Of a DNA stretch of 64,000 nt, positions 46,624-59,121 are shown piece by piece. Source of the DNA: Bolinopsis microptera (taxonomy: Eukaryota > Ctenophora > Tentaculata > Lobata > Bolinopsidae); the NCBI RefSeq assembly GCF_026151205.1, contig NC_087083.1, positions 10,910,944 through 10,974,943 on the forward strand, in the 5' to 3' direction. The position numbers and the translations under genes were made by a program. The first letter of the stretch is position 1. Each line of letters begins with the position of its first letter. The notes beneath the pieces are model-generated. The model made no database searches and had not been told where the DNA came from. It saw nothing but the letters and a program-made list of their open reading frames with translations.

Positions 46624-46689
46624 TTGAGGCATCGCAGAAGAGAGGAGGAACTTAGAAGAGAAATGGGACGACAGAATTCAGCTGAATGA

Positions 46690-49600
46690 CTTGATAAGGC
46701 TTCATGTCATGTCATACTATGGCACCTCAATTAGATATATGAGTGAATTATACAAACAATTTGTGAAATCTAAATTGCATTATAACTTTATAAGATCATA
46801 GACTGTCTGGGAGAGCTCATGCTAGTCTGAGATTTTCGTCAGAGAGTGCAAATCCTCTAGCACATTATAGTGATTTATAGTGGGTAGAACTGGCATGATC
46901 GCTTCACCTGCCATCCACTGACGTAAGTGCAGACGTCTTTCAAGCATATTATATGGTATCTTGTCGTAAACCACTTTATATATATATATGTGCTTCTAAC
47001 ATGATGCTGCTCTCAAAAACTATTTATTAATACTGCTCTTATCTATAAGAGCAGTTATATATACAATTATATATAAATTATAATATATATAAATTATATA
47101 TATATATAATTATATTCCAAGCTCATTTTGAACGAGCAGCAACAGCTGTACGTGATTTGAGGATATGATAAATTCCAAATAAGTTTTAAATGGTCCTTTT
47201 TCAATACATATGAAAATTTCAGGTTAAAAGGAGTTTAAACCTGTGCTATATAATTTTTAAAATATTAATTGATAATTTTTGATAATTATCGAAGTATATG
47301 TGCTGACTATCTGGGTATAACAGAAACAAGCTAATAAAACTTACTTTATTATTTGATTCTGCGCTCAGCAAATTCTTTGAAGTTATGTAGTTTTACTTAT
47401 ACTTAAATTAAGGAGTGCTCCAAAATGGCCAAAAATCTTATGTAGTATGTGAAAGCTCGTTTGTACGTGCAAATTCGCTAAGTGCACGTGAAAATGCGTT
47501 AATTACACGTGCATGTGAAAGCTTCTTCTATGGTCCCTTATTACTTTTCAGCCTTCAGATCATCCCACAGTAAACAAATTTCATTAAAAAAAACGCTGAA
47601 AATGATGAAATAATACTATAATAAAGTTTATGAGATAATAAATTTGATTGATGTATTCGATAAACTAGGCCGTTTAATAAGTTCATGTAACGGTTAAACA
47701 TTCGAAAATTGTTTCCCAGATCAAACTCTCCATTTTGTATCTGTTAGCTCCCATAATATTAACTTATACCAGACTCAAAGTGTTATGCAGCACTCTGTTG
47801 TCCACTACAGCTGCTAGTTTATATGAAACATCGTGTAACAGTGACAGCGATGTTAGAGTTGCAAAACGTTAAACACAAGGAAATTTCTTGATTGTCGACA
47901 TAATTACAGATTCGGTACCATAGTGCTGGTTACATGTCTAACCCAGTGAGAAGGCGAACCCAGAGAACCCTGTTAAACAAGGAAGCGGAGATGTTCCGTC
48001 CAGACCCACACTTCTGTTATATTTCAAACCCTTATTCAGATTACTGTACTGATTATTATATAGATTACTATACTATGCTGTAAGAGGCAGCTGAATATCT
48101 CTAAGTGCATCTTCACCTATAGATTTAGCTTATTCATCCCTAGTTTAATAAATTAGTAGCTCTGTTAACAAGGATTGGTCAACTGAAGACAGTCAGCAAC
48201 ACTAATAACTCATGGGGTAAACACTTTTAACACTTCATAGATCATCAATATTTGAGTGACAAACACTTGAAATATGGGACTGGATTTTAGACTTGTGGTA
48301 TTTGTATGGCTTTAACGGCAGTTTGTCTGCTGACCAAGGCTGACAGGCTGTGTTTCAATATGGAGTGTTGTAGCGGGGACTGCGGGGAAAGAAGCCCGCA
48401 TTCCCAGCATTGTAAGGAATGGTTTCCTCTCATAAGGGAGAAGAGAGAATAATGATGAAAGCTGAAGACGATTTACACTTGTATTTTGAAAGCTTCTGCT
48501 AAACAAACATTTCGTATCACTTATATGTTTTAAACAATCCCCCTCCAGAGAGAGAGTATAATGGTCTGTAGTCTGTACGCAAAACTCTCTGCCCAGAAAT
48601 TTGGTGCGCTTGTTAAGAAATAAATGAAAGCGTTTAAAATGGTTTTAGTTTTGGGTGTGAATTATCAGTATTAAGGGACTAGTAGGTAACTCTTTTTGCG
48701 ATATTGAGCCTGAATCATCCTCCAGTTAATACCGGCACTTTGTTTTGGTCGGTTACTGGCACAGCGCCAAATCACTCCAAGCAATAAACATTTCATTCAC
48801 GAAAAAGCAGGAAAGAATCCGAACTGAAGTCTTAATGGAATGAAATGGTAACGGATGCCAAAGCGCTTAAAATCCTCTTGTGGTCCAAAAGGTCTTTAAT
48901 TTTAAGGCGTTTGAATGTAACAAAAATAAAACGTCAATAAAAACAACGTAAAACACTAAACACCAGGCCAGGAAACTCCGGAGAATTGGCAAATACCGGG
49001 AAAATGCTACAAATACCGGAAATCCGTTACTCTGCCGGTAAATTCGTTTAAAGAGACCAGATCTCCTCTAGTTGTTTCATGATAGCTGTGATATTGTTTC
49101 GACTTTTCAATCTCATGGTATTAGAATACTCATAATTGTACGTGTCGTGTTGAATTTTGATACTTTTTTTGCGGACTTTCACATCCTTTCTTTTCATTGT
49201 CAATACATTTATTTTAAACTATACATCGACTTCCATTCCTTATCGTACCGCTTATAGAACCGTACAACATAGATAATGGATTCATTTTGCCTGTACTGAA
49301 AAAAAGAAGATCTGAAAAGGAGAAAAGACATTCCAACATACACTGTCCTATCACACAGAACAACTTATTAAAAGGTGAGAACAATTGTTTAAATGTTTAA
49401 ACATAAAAACTATTACTATTTAAAGATTGCCTCAGTCGTATCACATTATTTCGAAAGTACGGTTGTTTGGGAACTGCAGATTGCTATTGCTATGGTGGCA
49501 ATTAATGATAACATACTAACATATTAAAAACAATCCAACATTATGACCTACCGAATTACCGATGAATTTGTACAGAATAAAGTTTTAAAAAATGGATATT

Positions 49601-50604
49601 AATAATTTAAGAATTAAATCGGCACGAGACTTTAATCGCCCTATGTGAAGTTATTAGATTATCGTGATCTTATAACAATTTGAATTGTCCGACCTCATAA
49701 GACCAATCCATTTCTTCCCGATCGTTTATATATGATAATTTTAGTAAGTTAGTAGAACTTCATTTTCCTTCTCTAGGGTGGACCACAAAATTCTTGCTTC
49801 TTAATATTAACACTGTATTTACAGAACTGATTTAAGGCGGGTCTATAAAGAATTTATTCTTTTTATTCTTTACTCCTATAAAAATTATAAAAAATAAGAG
49901 TTATCAGTGCGTAACAAGGACTTCAGAATATGAAAAGGAATTCGTAACGGCATCCTTACAATATTATCGCCCAGCCTAATTTCACCCGGTCAACTGTCAA
50001 ACGTTCTCTAAATAAATTGTCACAAAGTATTATAACTATAATGGAATCCTTACAAGTGCATGATCATCTTATACATTTTTAGTATAGCATTATCACCTGA
50101 AGACTGGTTTAATATACGTTATACTGGTTAAAAGTAAACATGGGCTGCAGGTTTGTTGAAGAAACAAGTGAGGAAAGTTATTGTGGGCTCAATAAAGGCT
50201 GAAACTTTTTTGTAATTGCCAACTTTATGTACGACTTTCTTTATGTCGATTGCCTTAAATGCTTATCTAGGGAGTTTTTCTTATTTCATGATGAAAATGT
50301 GAACCAGCCTCTCCTCCAATTCCAAACTGTAACATTTTTCCGTTTTGACTTCCAGCGAAAATAATTGATAAATAGATAACCTGGTAATCTGTCGATGATT
50401 GCTTAACAACCAACACTTAACAACCAACGCCCCCCTTAACAACCAACTTAAGGGTCGATAAAAAAGCACCGTGTTACTTAATATTTTAATTAAAAGGCTG
50501 TCACTTCCATTTGCCACACTACAGTATATCCTAATTTTGAATTTGATGCAGGAATTAAACGAATTGAGTATTGACAGTTTTGATTTTCAATCTGCACAGT
50601 GCAC
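46690..50604. other. Intergenic DNA after the array; PNT relic, hairpin and AT tracts
   Basis: No intact gene. It contains a perfect hairpin at 47032-47055 (ACTGCTCTTA, loop TCTA, TAAGAGCAGT), followed by a (TA)n-rich stretch to 47112, and the PNT exon relic listed next. Short open frames elsewhere show no known domain. Confidence 0.5.
48269..48370 (+). pseudogene. Degenerate PNT-exon relic (fifth copy)
   Basis: GCAGTTTGTCTGCTGACCAA, continuing GGCT, at ~48319-48342 matches the PNT exon of the array at 22 of 24 bases and encodes AVCLLTKA. In the same frame upstream comes KY (from the KYEIQ region), with about the right spacing (one codon short) but with an in-frame TAG. Downstream only weak similarity remains (GTGTTTCAATATGGAGT versus ATGTTTAGATACCGAGT). 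It is far more diverged than the four array copies, so it is an older duplicate. Confidence 0.6.
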
Positions 50605-51998
50605 ATGTCAGGTGGATTGTCTCCGGTGGTATTGTAACCATGACTACCAGGTGGCATTGTTAGATTGTTACTATGACTACCGCAGGTGGTATTGTAACCA
50701 TGACTACCAGGTGGCATTGTAACCATGACTACCAGGTGGCATTGTAACCATGACTACCAGGTGGCATTGTAACCATGACTACCAGGTGGCATTGTAACCA
50801 TGGCTACCAGGTGGCATTGTAACCATGACTACCAGGTGGCATTTTAAGAATGTTACCATGACTACCAGGTGGCATTGTAACCATTACTACCAGGTGGTAT
50901 TGTAACCATGACTACCAGGTGGCATTGTAACCATGACTTCCAGGTGGCATTTTAAGAATGTTACCATGACTACTAGGTGGCATTGTAACCATAACTACCA
51001 GGTGGTATTGTAACCATGACTACCAGGTGGCATTGTAACCATGACTACCAGGTGGCACTGTAACCATGACTACCAGGTGGCATTGTAACCATGACTACCA
51101 GGTGGCATTGTAACCATGGCTACCAGGTGGCATTGTAACCATGACTACCAGGTGGCATTGTAAGATTGTTACCATGACTACCAGGTGGTATTGTAACCAT
51201 GACTACCAGGTGGCATTGTAACCATGACTACCAGGTGGCATTGTAAGATTGTTACCATGACTACCAGGTGGTATTGTAACCATGACTACCAGGTGGCATT
51301 GTAACCATGACTACCAGGTGGCATTGTAACCATGACTACCAGGTGGCATTGTAACCATGGCTACCAGGTGGCATTGTAACCATGACTACCAGGTGGCATT
51401 GTAAGATTGTTACCATGACTACCAGGTGGTATTGTAACCATGACTACCAGGTGGCATTGTAACCATGACTACCAGATGGCATTGTAACCATGACTACCAG
51501 GTGGCATTGTAAGATTGTTACCATGACTACCAGGTGGTATTGTAACCATGACTACCAGGTGGCATTGTAACCATGACTACCAGGTGGCATTGTAACCATG
51601 ACTACCAGGTGGCATTGTAACCATGACTACCAGGTGGCATTGTAAGATTGTTACCATGACTACCAGGTGGCATTGTAACCATGACTACCAGGTGGCATTG
51701 TAACCATGACTACCAGGTGGCATTGTAAGATTGTTACCATGACTACCAGGTGGTATTGTAACCATGACTACCAGGTGGCATTGTAACCATGACTACCAGG
51801 TGGCATTGTAACCATGACTACCAGGTGGCATTGTAACCATGACTACCAGGTGGCATTGTAACCATGACTACCGCAGGTGGCATTGTAACCATGACTACCA
51901 GGTGGCATTGTAACCATGACTACTGCAGGTGGTATTGTAACCATGACTACCAGGTGGCATTATAAGATTGTTGCTATGACTACCGCAGGTGGCATTGA
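50605..51998. repeat. 25-bp minisatellite (GTAACCATGACTACCAGGTGGCATT)-type, with higher-order structure
   Basis: About 55 units over 1.4 kb. Most are the 25-bp form. An alternative form, containing GTAAGATTGTTACCATGACT and then CAGGTGGTATTG, recurs at intervals, giving a higher-order repeat visible from ~51150 to 51800. Nearly every unit contains CAGGTG, an E-box, and CCATG. Terminal units carry an extra GC (TACCGCAGGTGG). Confidence 0.95.
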
Positions 51999-54900
51999 GT
52001 TTAATGAAAGTTATAATTCAAAGTACCTTTACCACTTCCACTTCTACTTCAATATACCACCCTTATAGGGCCACACGCAACTATCATACTTGTTGTCATG
52101 ACTACCAGGGGGCCAAGAACACACAAAAGAATGGGTAAATAGACCTACTGGCACTAACACCCCCAGTATAATAAACAATACATACCAATTACATCTCAAT
52201 TAAGGATATAGGAGGGTTAGGGTTAAGGTCTGGCGTACCCTGTAACCAAGTGATTTAGTACCAGAGTACGAAGTCAGGATCATGCACGGACCTCTTTCAA
52301 CTACCGTGGTGACTGTTACCGTGGTGACTGTTACCATGGTGACCTCCTCCAACTTTCTCACTACTACAGTTGTACCCCACTATCCCAACGTATTGTTATA
52401 TAAGTCTACCTTTGTTGATTGCTACTAATACTAATCGAGCTTTTGGGTTGGAACTTTAACAATCCACTGTACTGACGTCACAACGTCGTGATGATGATGA
52501 AGCTGAATGAGTAATGATCCTGAACCAAGAACAGTAGGATACGACTGCAACACCCCTAGAGGATTATCTAGAAGTTCCAAGAGTTTTCTGTAGTTTATTG
52601 ACTACTACGAAAACATTAAGATAGGAACCGCCTGTTTCGCGACGTCGCAAGGACCGTACAAAGGGAGAACAGCGTCACTGCGTCATTGAAGAAATGCAAT
52701 AAATACCTTCACAAACTGTTAAGAGTATTCTTCGCAGCTACCTTCATTTTCAATCGATCTGTGCAGTATTGTATTCTTATATTGGGCGTTCATTTTAATG
52801 TCCGTTCAAAATTATGTCCGTTCACGCAAGTCGCAATGTCCGGTCAAATAACGTCCGATAAGGTAAGTCCATTTTAATCAACATAATTGAGCAGAGCATA
52901 TCTATCGCAGAGAACACCCAATGACATCATATGGTAAAATAGTGCCCTTCAGGTCCCATACACTTTGTGTGTTATAAGTTGTTATTAAGTTACCATACAG
53001 TTAAAGTTTTACACTTTACAGTTGAGATGTATGCTGTGACGTTCTATAAGGTACACGATAAAGGTATTATCCGGAGGAGGTAAGCTTATTCCAGTTAGGG
53101 GTCTTTATCAAAGTGACCTCCAATCAGGTTGAAGTGAGAAACTGTTCCAAAAATGTTATACCTTCCACTTATTTCCACCCTATAGTAATTCGATTTTTGA
53201 GGAAAAGTTTTAAATCTTGACGCTCATAATTCAGTAAATTTCACATTATAGACCTTTAAAATTGTGCAGTGATTCCGCCAAATTAGGCAAAATTATTGGT
53301 TTAGCATTTTATCATGCTGATTCAGCTGGGACGTTACGATTATTTAATCTAAATCAAGCTAATTGGAGTAATGCAACTTTGAAAAGTTAATTTTCTTGCA
53401 AAAAAAAACAAAAACGCTTACTCTAGTTTTATTCAAGTAGGTATTCAAGGCTTAATGATATTAAAATAATAATATGAATAATAACACTATTGTACGTCAT
53501 TTTGATCAGTTTATCATGTCAACCAATTCAATACGCCATATCATGGTTATTAAACACGTCATATTTTCCAAAACGTCATATCTTCCGTTTACGTCATTTT
53601 GTTTTAAAACCATATATCCTTATTGTTAAATCACGCAACGTAATACACGTCACACCATGTTGTTGATATTCTTATGGTATACAGTCCTCGAGATGAACTA
53701 TGAGTAAATCCTCCCAGGGGACCCAGTGAAAGGGCTTCCTACCTCTGGTGGAGATAAAATACCAGTAATAATCATCGGGGGAGAAGAAGTATACTTCATG
53801 CATATTATTACGTAATTTAATTTTAAAATGATATATATCTTAATTGCTTAAATACGTCATATCTTGTGTTGACCTAGTATAAGTATAAGTATAACATAAC
53901 AGTAACAGTAGTACTATAAGTAGCTTATCTTACGTCATATCTTCTTACATGCGTCATTTTGTTTTAAAACTGAGATATCTTAATTGTTTTGGTATGTTTT
54001 CACCCGTCATATCTTCTTATGCGTCACTATACTTAATTACGTCAAATCCACCAATATATAAAGAAAACAGTACAGTGAGTTCAGATATCTTTCCTTTTTC
54101 GTGCAGAACACGGCATACTATACTCTTATGCAGTATTAACAGCCATATTGTACGGTATTTTTACAGCAATAGCCGCTACATTGCACAGCGTTAGGCTACC
54201 AGCCACGGAAGTAATTCCGTCTTGATTACTTAATGAGCCATTCTTCTTAATTTCGTAATTACGAGGCTTCTCCAGCAGCATGGTAGCGAATCTGGTGGTA
54301 ATTACTAATTTGGTATTTGCCAGCCAAAACTATACGATTTCTCTCCAATTCCGCCGTTTTTAAGAATGCTGCAAAGTTTTCGCAGAGCAGGTTGTCAGAT
54401 TATAATTATTCGCTATAGTTTAAAAGTTTCGCAGAAAATAGGTCTAACATCTGTTTAGCTGTCTAAACTGTTTACTCGTAAAAGTGCGGGCCACATCTAC
54501 CAGCTCTCACTGAAGAGACAGCCAATAATGCCGAAAATATGGTTGCCATGGAAACCCTACAACCGTCCTGTCTATACCACTACAATAATTATAGTTGTTG
54601 TCTGCACGCTTCAGACTGTTCCACACAGCCCGACACAATAATTGAAAAACACAGCGCCGACTTCATATCTCGCCGGACAATGACTTAAAGAGATGTGGTG
54701 ATATCACCACATGGTGGCAGATACGTCTTAGTGTAATAACCGCGAGATACACCGCTGGAATGTGGACACTACAAGATACTATCAGCTGGTATCGGTAAAA
54801 ACCCAGATGATCTTATCGTATGAGAAGACTTGCCTGGCTGAGTGAGACACATCCAGGAAATATGGGAGCTCTATATATACTCCTTTATAAATATTTCGTA

Positions 54901-56532
54901 TAAATACACTGTGCAGCTGTGTTCGTGATTTTAACTATTTCATAATTACCAGTTCCACTATATGTGTGTGTGTGTGTTATCTACTCCTTTATTAATATTA
55001 GTGTTATCTACTGTCATGTTGCGAGCCATGTGTCTCATTAGTTTTGTGTGCAGCTTCTGGTTTGGAGAGGAAATAACTGGGAGTATTTAGTAAAATCCGT
55101 TATAAATAATTCTTATTAAGTTCCACTGTTTCCACTGAGTGTTTGGAATTAAAATCTTCGTTAACGTCCAATTTTCACAAGTGGATCACAGTTTTAGATA
55201 CGTCGTATAACGAACCATCACTAGTTTGGAAAATAAATCTGGTGCTCCTATAACCAGTTCTAACTAACGTGATTCAAAAAGTTCTTTTCCAGTTTTACAG
55301 CACAGTCCAGTGTGTCTCATTTATTTGTGTCTTGTCAAAGAGTGTCTCATTAGTTAATATTAGAGAGAGAAGATTTTAATGTTTAACGTCACCATCTCGA
55401 AAGGGCGTTGTGAATCAGTGACTTTTCTAATGTTTTAATGACTTGATAGCTTCTTAATTACTTAATGGCACGGTCATAACAGTCAAATTACAGGACAGCC
55501 CGCAATTAGTCTCGGGAGAAAGCAGGCCACTTCAAACCACATCAGTAGAATATACGCGTGTGTTAGAAATGCTTCGGTTCTTTTATTTTTAATTTTTTAG
55601 CTGCTTTTTAGAGAAAATATTGCTGTTTTTTAATAGTGGCTTTAATATTTTTGTTTTGTTTTGTTGACTGATTTTGGCTAACAGATTTAAGGAAAGGAAT
55701 AATATGTCCAACGTTATATATTTATAACCAGCTATTATCAAAGATTAGTGGCTGAATTTTGTGGGTGAAATTGAAACAAAAAATTCCGCGGCCATTATAA
55801 AACCCAACAGTTTCCGGGATCTAATGTGTTAAGATTCCGAAGGTGCTCCTTTATAATAATGGCAGAGGATTTATACAATGATTTAATTATCTAATTAACG
55901 CTGTGCTATGGTTTTATTCCTGTAATGCTGAATCACTTGAAGGCTTGGTACGCTTCATAGAAAGCATCACTAGAGCATATTATAATGTAACTCAAGCGCT
56001 TCAATACATTATCAGTATCATTATCATTACATATGTATCGTGCACTAATCTCAGCAGAATCAGCAACGTGCTTCTGTTTCTGTGTTTGTTCTGTGTTCCA
56101 AATTGGTTTCTGACTCTATAATAACTCAGTAATAACTGAATTATCGGATTTACAAGTTCAGTCAAATCTGATTAAAAAACATGTAGATTAAACAATACCT
56201 GCCCCGGTTAGAAACTAATGATATCGGCCGTGTTTATCAGTCATCTGGAACAATCGGAAGGTGTTGGGAATTCCCCTTATCATTTATTAGACAATCATGA
56301 GCCCTAATTCCTGAGGTATATAAAGGTGAGTGGGTTCCCAACTGTATACTTCTCATCATGTTTAGCTGCCACTGATATCAACCGTAGTATTATCTTGTTC
56401 TACTGGACAATACTTTTGAAGTTTTTTATTCACAAACCTCTGAATATGTTTTTTTTTAATCATACGCTGAGTTCGGCTTACTCTTGCTAGAACAAAATTG
56501 CTAATTCAGCACTTTTCACATCATACTGCATG
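51999..56532. other. Intergenic DNA with possible regulatory clusters
   Basis: No gene is supported. Contents: repeated GTTACCGTGGTGACT pieces at ~52303-52347, ending in an X-box-like GTTACCATGGTGACC; a repeat relic at 52784-52866 (ATGTCCGTTCAAAAT family); the ACGTCA cluster listed next; a palindromic RFX-like GGTTGCCATGGAAACC at 54541-54556; and GCTCCTTTATAA motifs beginning at 54.9 kb. Confidence 0.5.
53490..54045. repeat. Dispersed ACGTCA (CRE half-site) repeat cluster
   Basis: About eleven occurrences of (A/G)CGTCA in 550 bp, mostly as ACGTCATATCTTC or CGTCATTTTGTTTTAAAAC. They form a degenerate interspersed repeat that duplicates CREB/ATF half-sites. It could be a decayed minisatellite or a regulatory array. 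Confidence 0.6.
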
Positions 56533-56950
56533 AGTATTCTCCTGAAAACATAGGCTCACAACTGGACGTATTCTTCTGAAAAAATAGGCTCACAACTGGA
56601 CGTATTCTCCTAAAAATATTGACTCACAACTGGACGTATTCTCCTAAAAACATAGGCTCACAACTGGACGTATTCTCCTAAAAATATTGACTCACAACTG
56701 GACGTATTCTCCTGAAAACATAGGCTCACAACTGGACGTATTCTCCTAAAAACATTGACTCACAACTGGACGCATTCTCCTAAAAACATTGATTCACAAC
56801 TGGACGTATTCTCCTAAACATATTGACTCACAACTGGCCGTATTCTCCTGAAAACATAGGCTGACAACTGGACTTATTCTCCTAAAAACATAAGCTCACA
56901 GCTGGACATATTCTCCTGAAAACATAGGATTAGAATCACAGCTGGAAGTA
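56533..56950. repeat. ~34-bp minisatellite (GACTCACAACTGGACGTATT-type)
   Basis: About twelve copies of a unit made of ACTGGACGTATTCTCCT, (A/G)AAAACAT and (TGA/AGG)CTCACA. Two unit types alternate (ATAGGCTCACA and ATTGACTCACA) in the first part, so a two-unit block was probably amplified. Degenerate at the right end. Confidence 0.92.
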
Positions 56951-59121
56951 CATAGAATCACAAAAGACGTTAGACATCTGCACTAAAACACATCATTGCG
57001 TTTTACCATGTTTTCCGTCAGCTGTCACCATTCTGCTTCAAATAAAGCCAGGTACCTCCAGACGTACGGCTCCTGAATTAAGCAGCTACAGATCACAATG
57101 ACTGTAGGGTACAGTGCTAATTAGCTAGATCTGCAGTGCTAATTGCTTAATAACCTGATAATTAGCTTCATCTACCCAGCAGTGGTTTGTGGCCTCTCTT
57201 CACTGCTCCTTTATAATAAAATCATCCGTAAAAAACGTCACCCCCGTTCTACTGCAGTATCAAGAATTATAAATTGGGAAAGTAAATTGGCAATGTATTA
57301 ACGGGACACCTGTGTTAAAATTTGGGGTTTCCGGTATCCAAAGGTAGATAAATTTACCTGACAACTAGTGACAAAGACGTCAGATGCAGGTCCAGACGAC
57401 CGTGTTGTAGCTATTTGTACAGTCCAATCACACTGACCACACCTCTGGCATCCTGATCGGGAGAAATTCCTCTTTCTTACGTTTCAGAAGTCTATCTTTA
57501 GACTTCGGTTCCAACTGTTCAGTTTCCTATAGAAGCCTGTGAGCGTCGTGTTAAGAGTTATTTACGAGGTACAAGGACTACAACAGTTGGAGAAACTATA
57601 CATTAGTGGAGTGAGTTTGGAGAGCAAGAAAGAAAGAGATAGAGAGAGCGAGAGAGAGAGAGAGAGAGAGGGGGAAGGATTGTTATTAAGTCACGACAAC
57701 ATGCTACAGCGCGACTAACAGAGCGGAAGGAAAAGAAGCCGCCCAACCCGACCCTCCAGAAATATACAACATTACAGGACCTGAAAGTAGAACTTATAGT
57801 TCTTCCCTGTCTATAGGTTCAGGTATCAGGGATCAGGGTACATATAGGAGTGCGCATTATAAAGGAGCAGCTTGTTGCCTGCAGAGAGCCAGGACGCCCA
57901 GTTCTCTCGAACATGTCACTGCTCCTTTATAATATGTCAGATATTGTATCTTCCTGAGAACTTGGTTGCTGGCACTAGTGACATTTTTTAACTCGTCGGC
58001 TGTGTTCCTCAAATACCACCGGTCCACAAGTGCAACTTTGCTGCCAGCTAATTCTCCGCTCTGCAAAGTTACCGGGATTCCCCAATCATTATCGCCCTCA
58101 ATTTTACTGCTCGATTAACTGTGCAATTAGAAAGAAATAACTGTTAGAAACAGGATGACAATTAGAATCGGAATTTCCGGGCTGGCCCGGTTTAGGTTAG
58201 TTGATAAATCAGGGGGGTGTTATACCCTCAGCTTCATGTCTGTTGGACACCTGGGAGTTGTTGCAAACTTGACTCTAAGTTCATTCCGCACCCACTTCCT
58301 GTTTTACCCTCCCTTAGCCGGATTCCCCTGCCTATGTACACTGGTATATATAGATACATGTCAAGAGAGAAGTGTCAGTGTTGTATCTTGATCCGATCAG
58401 GAGAGTCAAGTTATTTCTTTTACAATTCGGCCAATTTGCATGCGTCCTTCTGTCAGCTTTGAGATCTTATTGCTTATACTTATAGTTAGGATTGTTTGAT
58501 TGGGAGGAATATAGAAAAGCTGGCAGTCAGGCAGTGTCACAGCTGATCTCTTGATCAGATCAAGATAGAGCCAAGTTGCCGATTTATAAGTACGAGGAAT
58601 ACAATTTGAGCAATTTTCCTCCGACCTCCTGTCAGCTGAACAATAAAAAGTTGTTTAGAGCTTAGCTTGTTTGTTTTACCTTGTCCCACTCCAATTAAAG
58701 ACTTTGTAATTCAATAAAAACAAGTTTAACTCAGTCAAACAGGTTCCAGCTTTTGGTATACAGTTTCAGTTTTAATTCTTCTGATATGTGACTCAGGGAG
58801 TAGCCACCAGAGCCAGATTGGTTCTTCACTGCACCCTATTTAGGTCACACATTTAATGTTATTTGCACTGAAATTATCTGAACATCATATATAGCACATA
58901 TAAATGTATAATTTCTAAATTAATCACCAACCCTGATAGTGTATTTTCATTAAGCGCAGATAAGAACCCCTTTTTCCCACGCCTATTTGGGAAACTTTTT
59001 TTTGCTTGAAATGTATTTATAAAGGAGCAGCTTATTTTGTAAAGTTGTGACGTCAGAGCACGGATTATCAGTATACTGGAACAAGATTGCAAAATTTAAA
59101 GAAAATGTTATCAGAAATTTA
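56951..59121. other. Intergenic DNA with GA tract and GCTCCTTTATAA motifs
   Basis: No gene is supported. It contains a (GA)n tract at ~57640-57671, a perfect 15-bp inverted pair (57856-57870 and 57919-57933) and a diverged ~170-bp tandem duplication at about 58380-58640 (TCTTGATC(C/A)GATCA, CTGTCAGCT marks). Confidence 0.5.

Larger units (their letters stand above)
41285..46689 (+). repeat. Tandem array unit 4 (PNT gene unit, 3' truncated)
   Basis: Homology stops directly after the relic of the last coding exon (~46689). The minus-strand ORF and the palindrome are absent, so the array ends inside the unit. Two insertions are private to it, at 43540-43655 and 45809-46557. Its 42180-42720 region is more diverged than the corresponding part of the other units, while the promoter block is not. 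Confidence 0.88.

Noticed and set aside
46573-46689. An ETS DNA-binding domain after the PNT exon
   Set aside because: The last exon encodes only a 38-39 residue basic/acidic tail in every copy; I searched the following few kb by eye for the winged-helix signature and saw none.
49236-49375. Possible exon with a basic peptide (VLKKRRSEKEKRH) ending at a GTGAGA donor
   Set aside because: The only acceptor (CTTATAG) has a poor pyrimidine tract, there is no partner exon and no conservation to compare.
50605-51998. CRISPR-like array
   Set aside because: Units are contiguous 25-bp tandem repeats without unique spacers, in a eukaryotic context with no cas genes.
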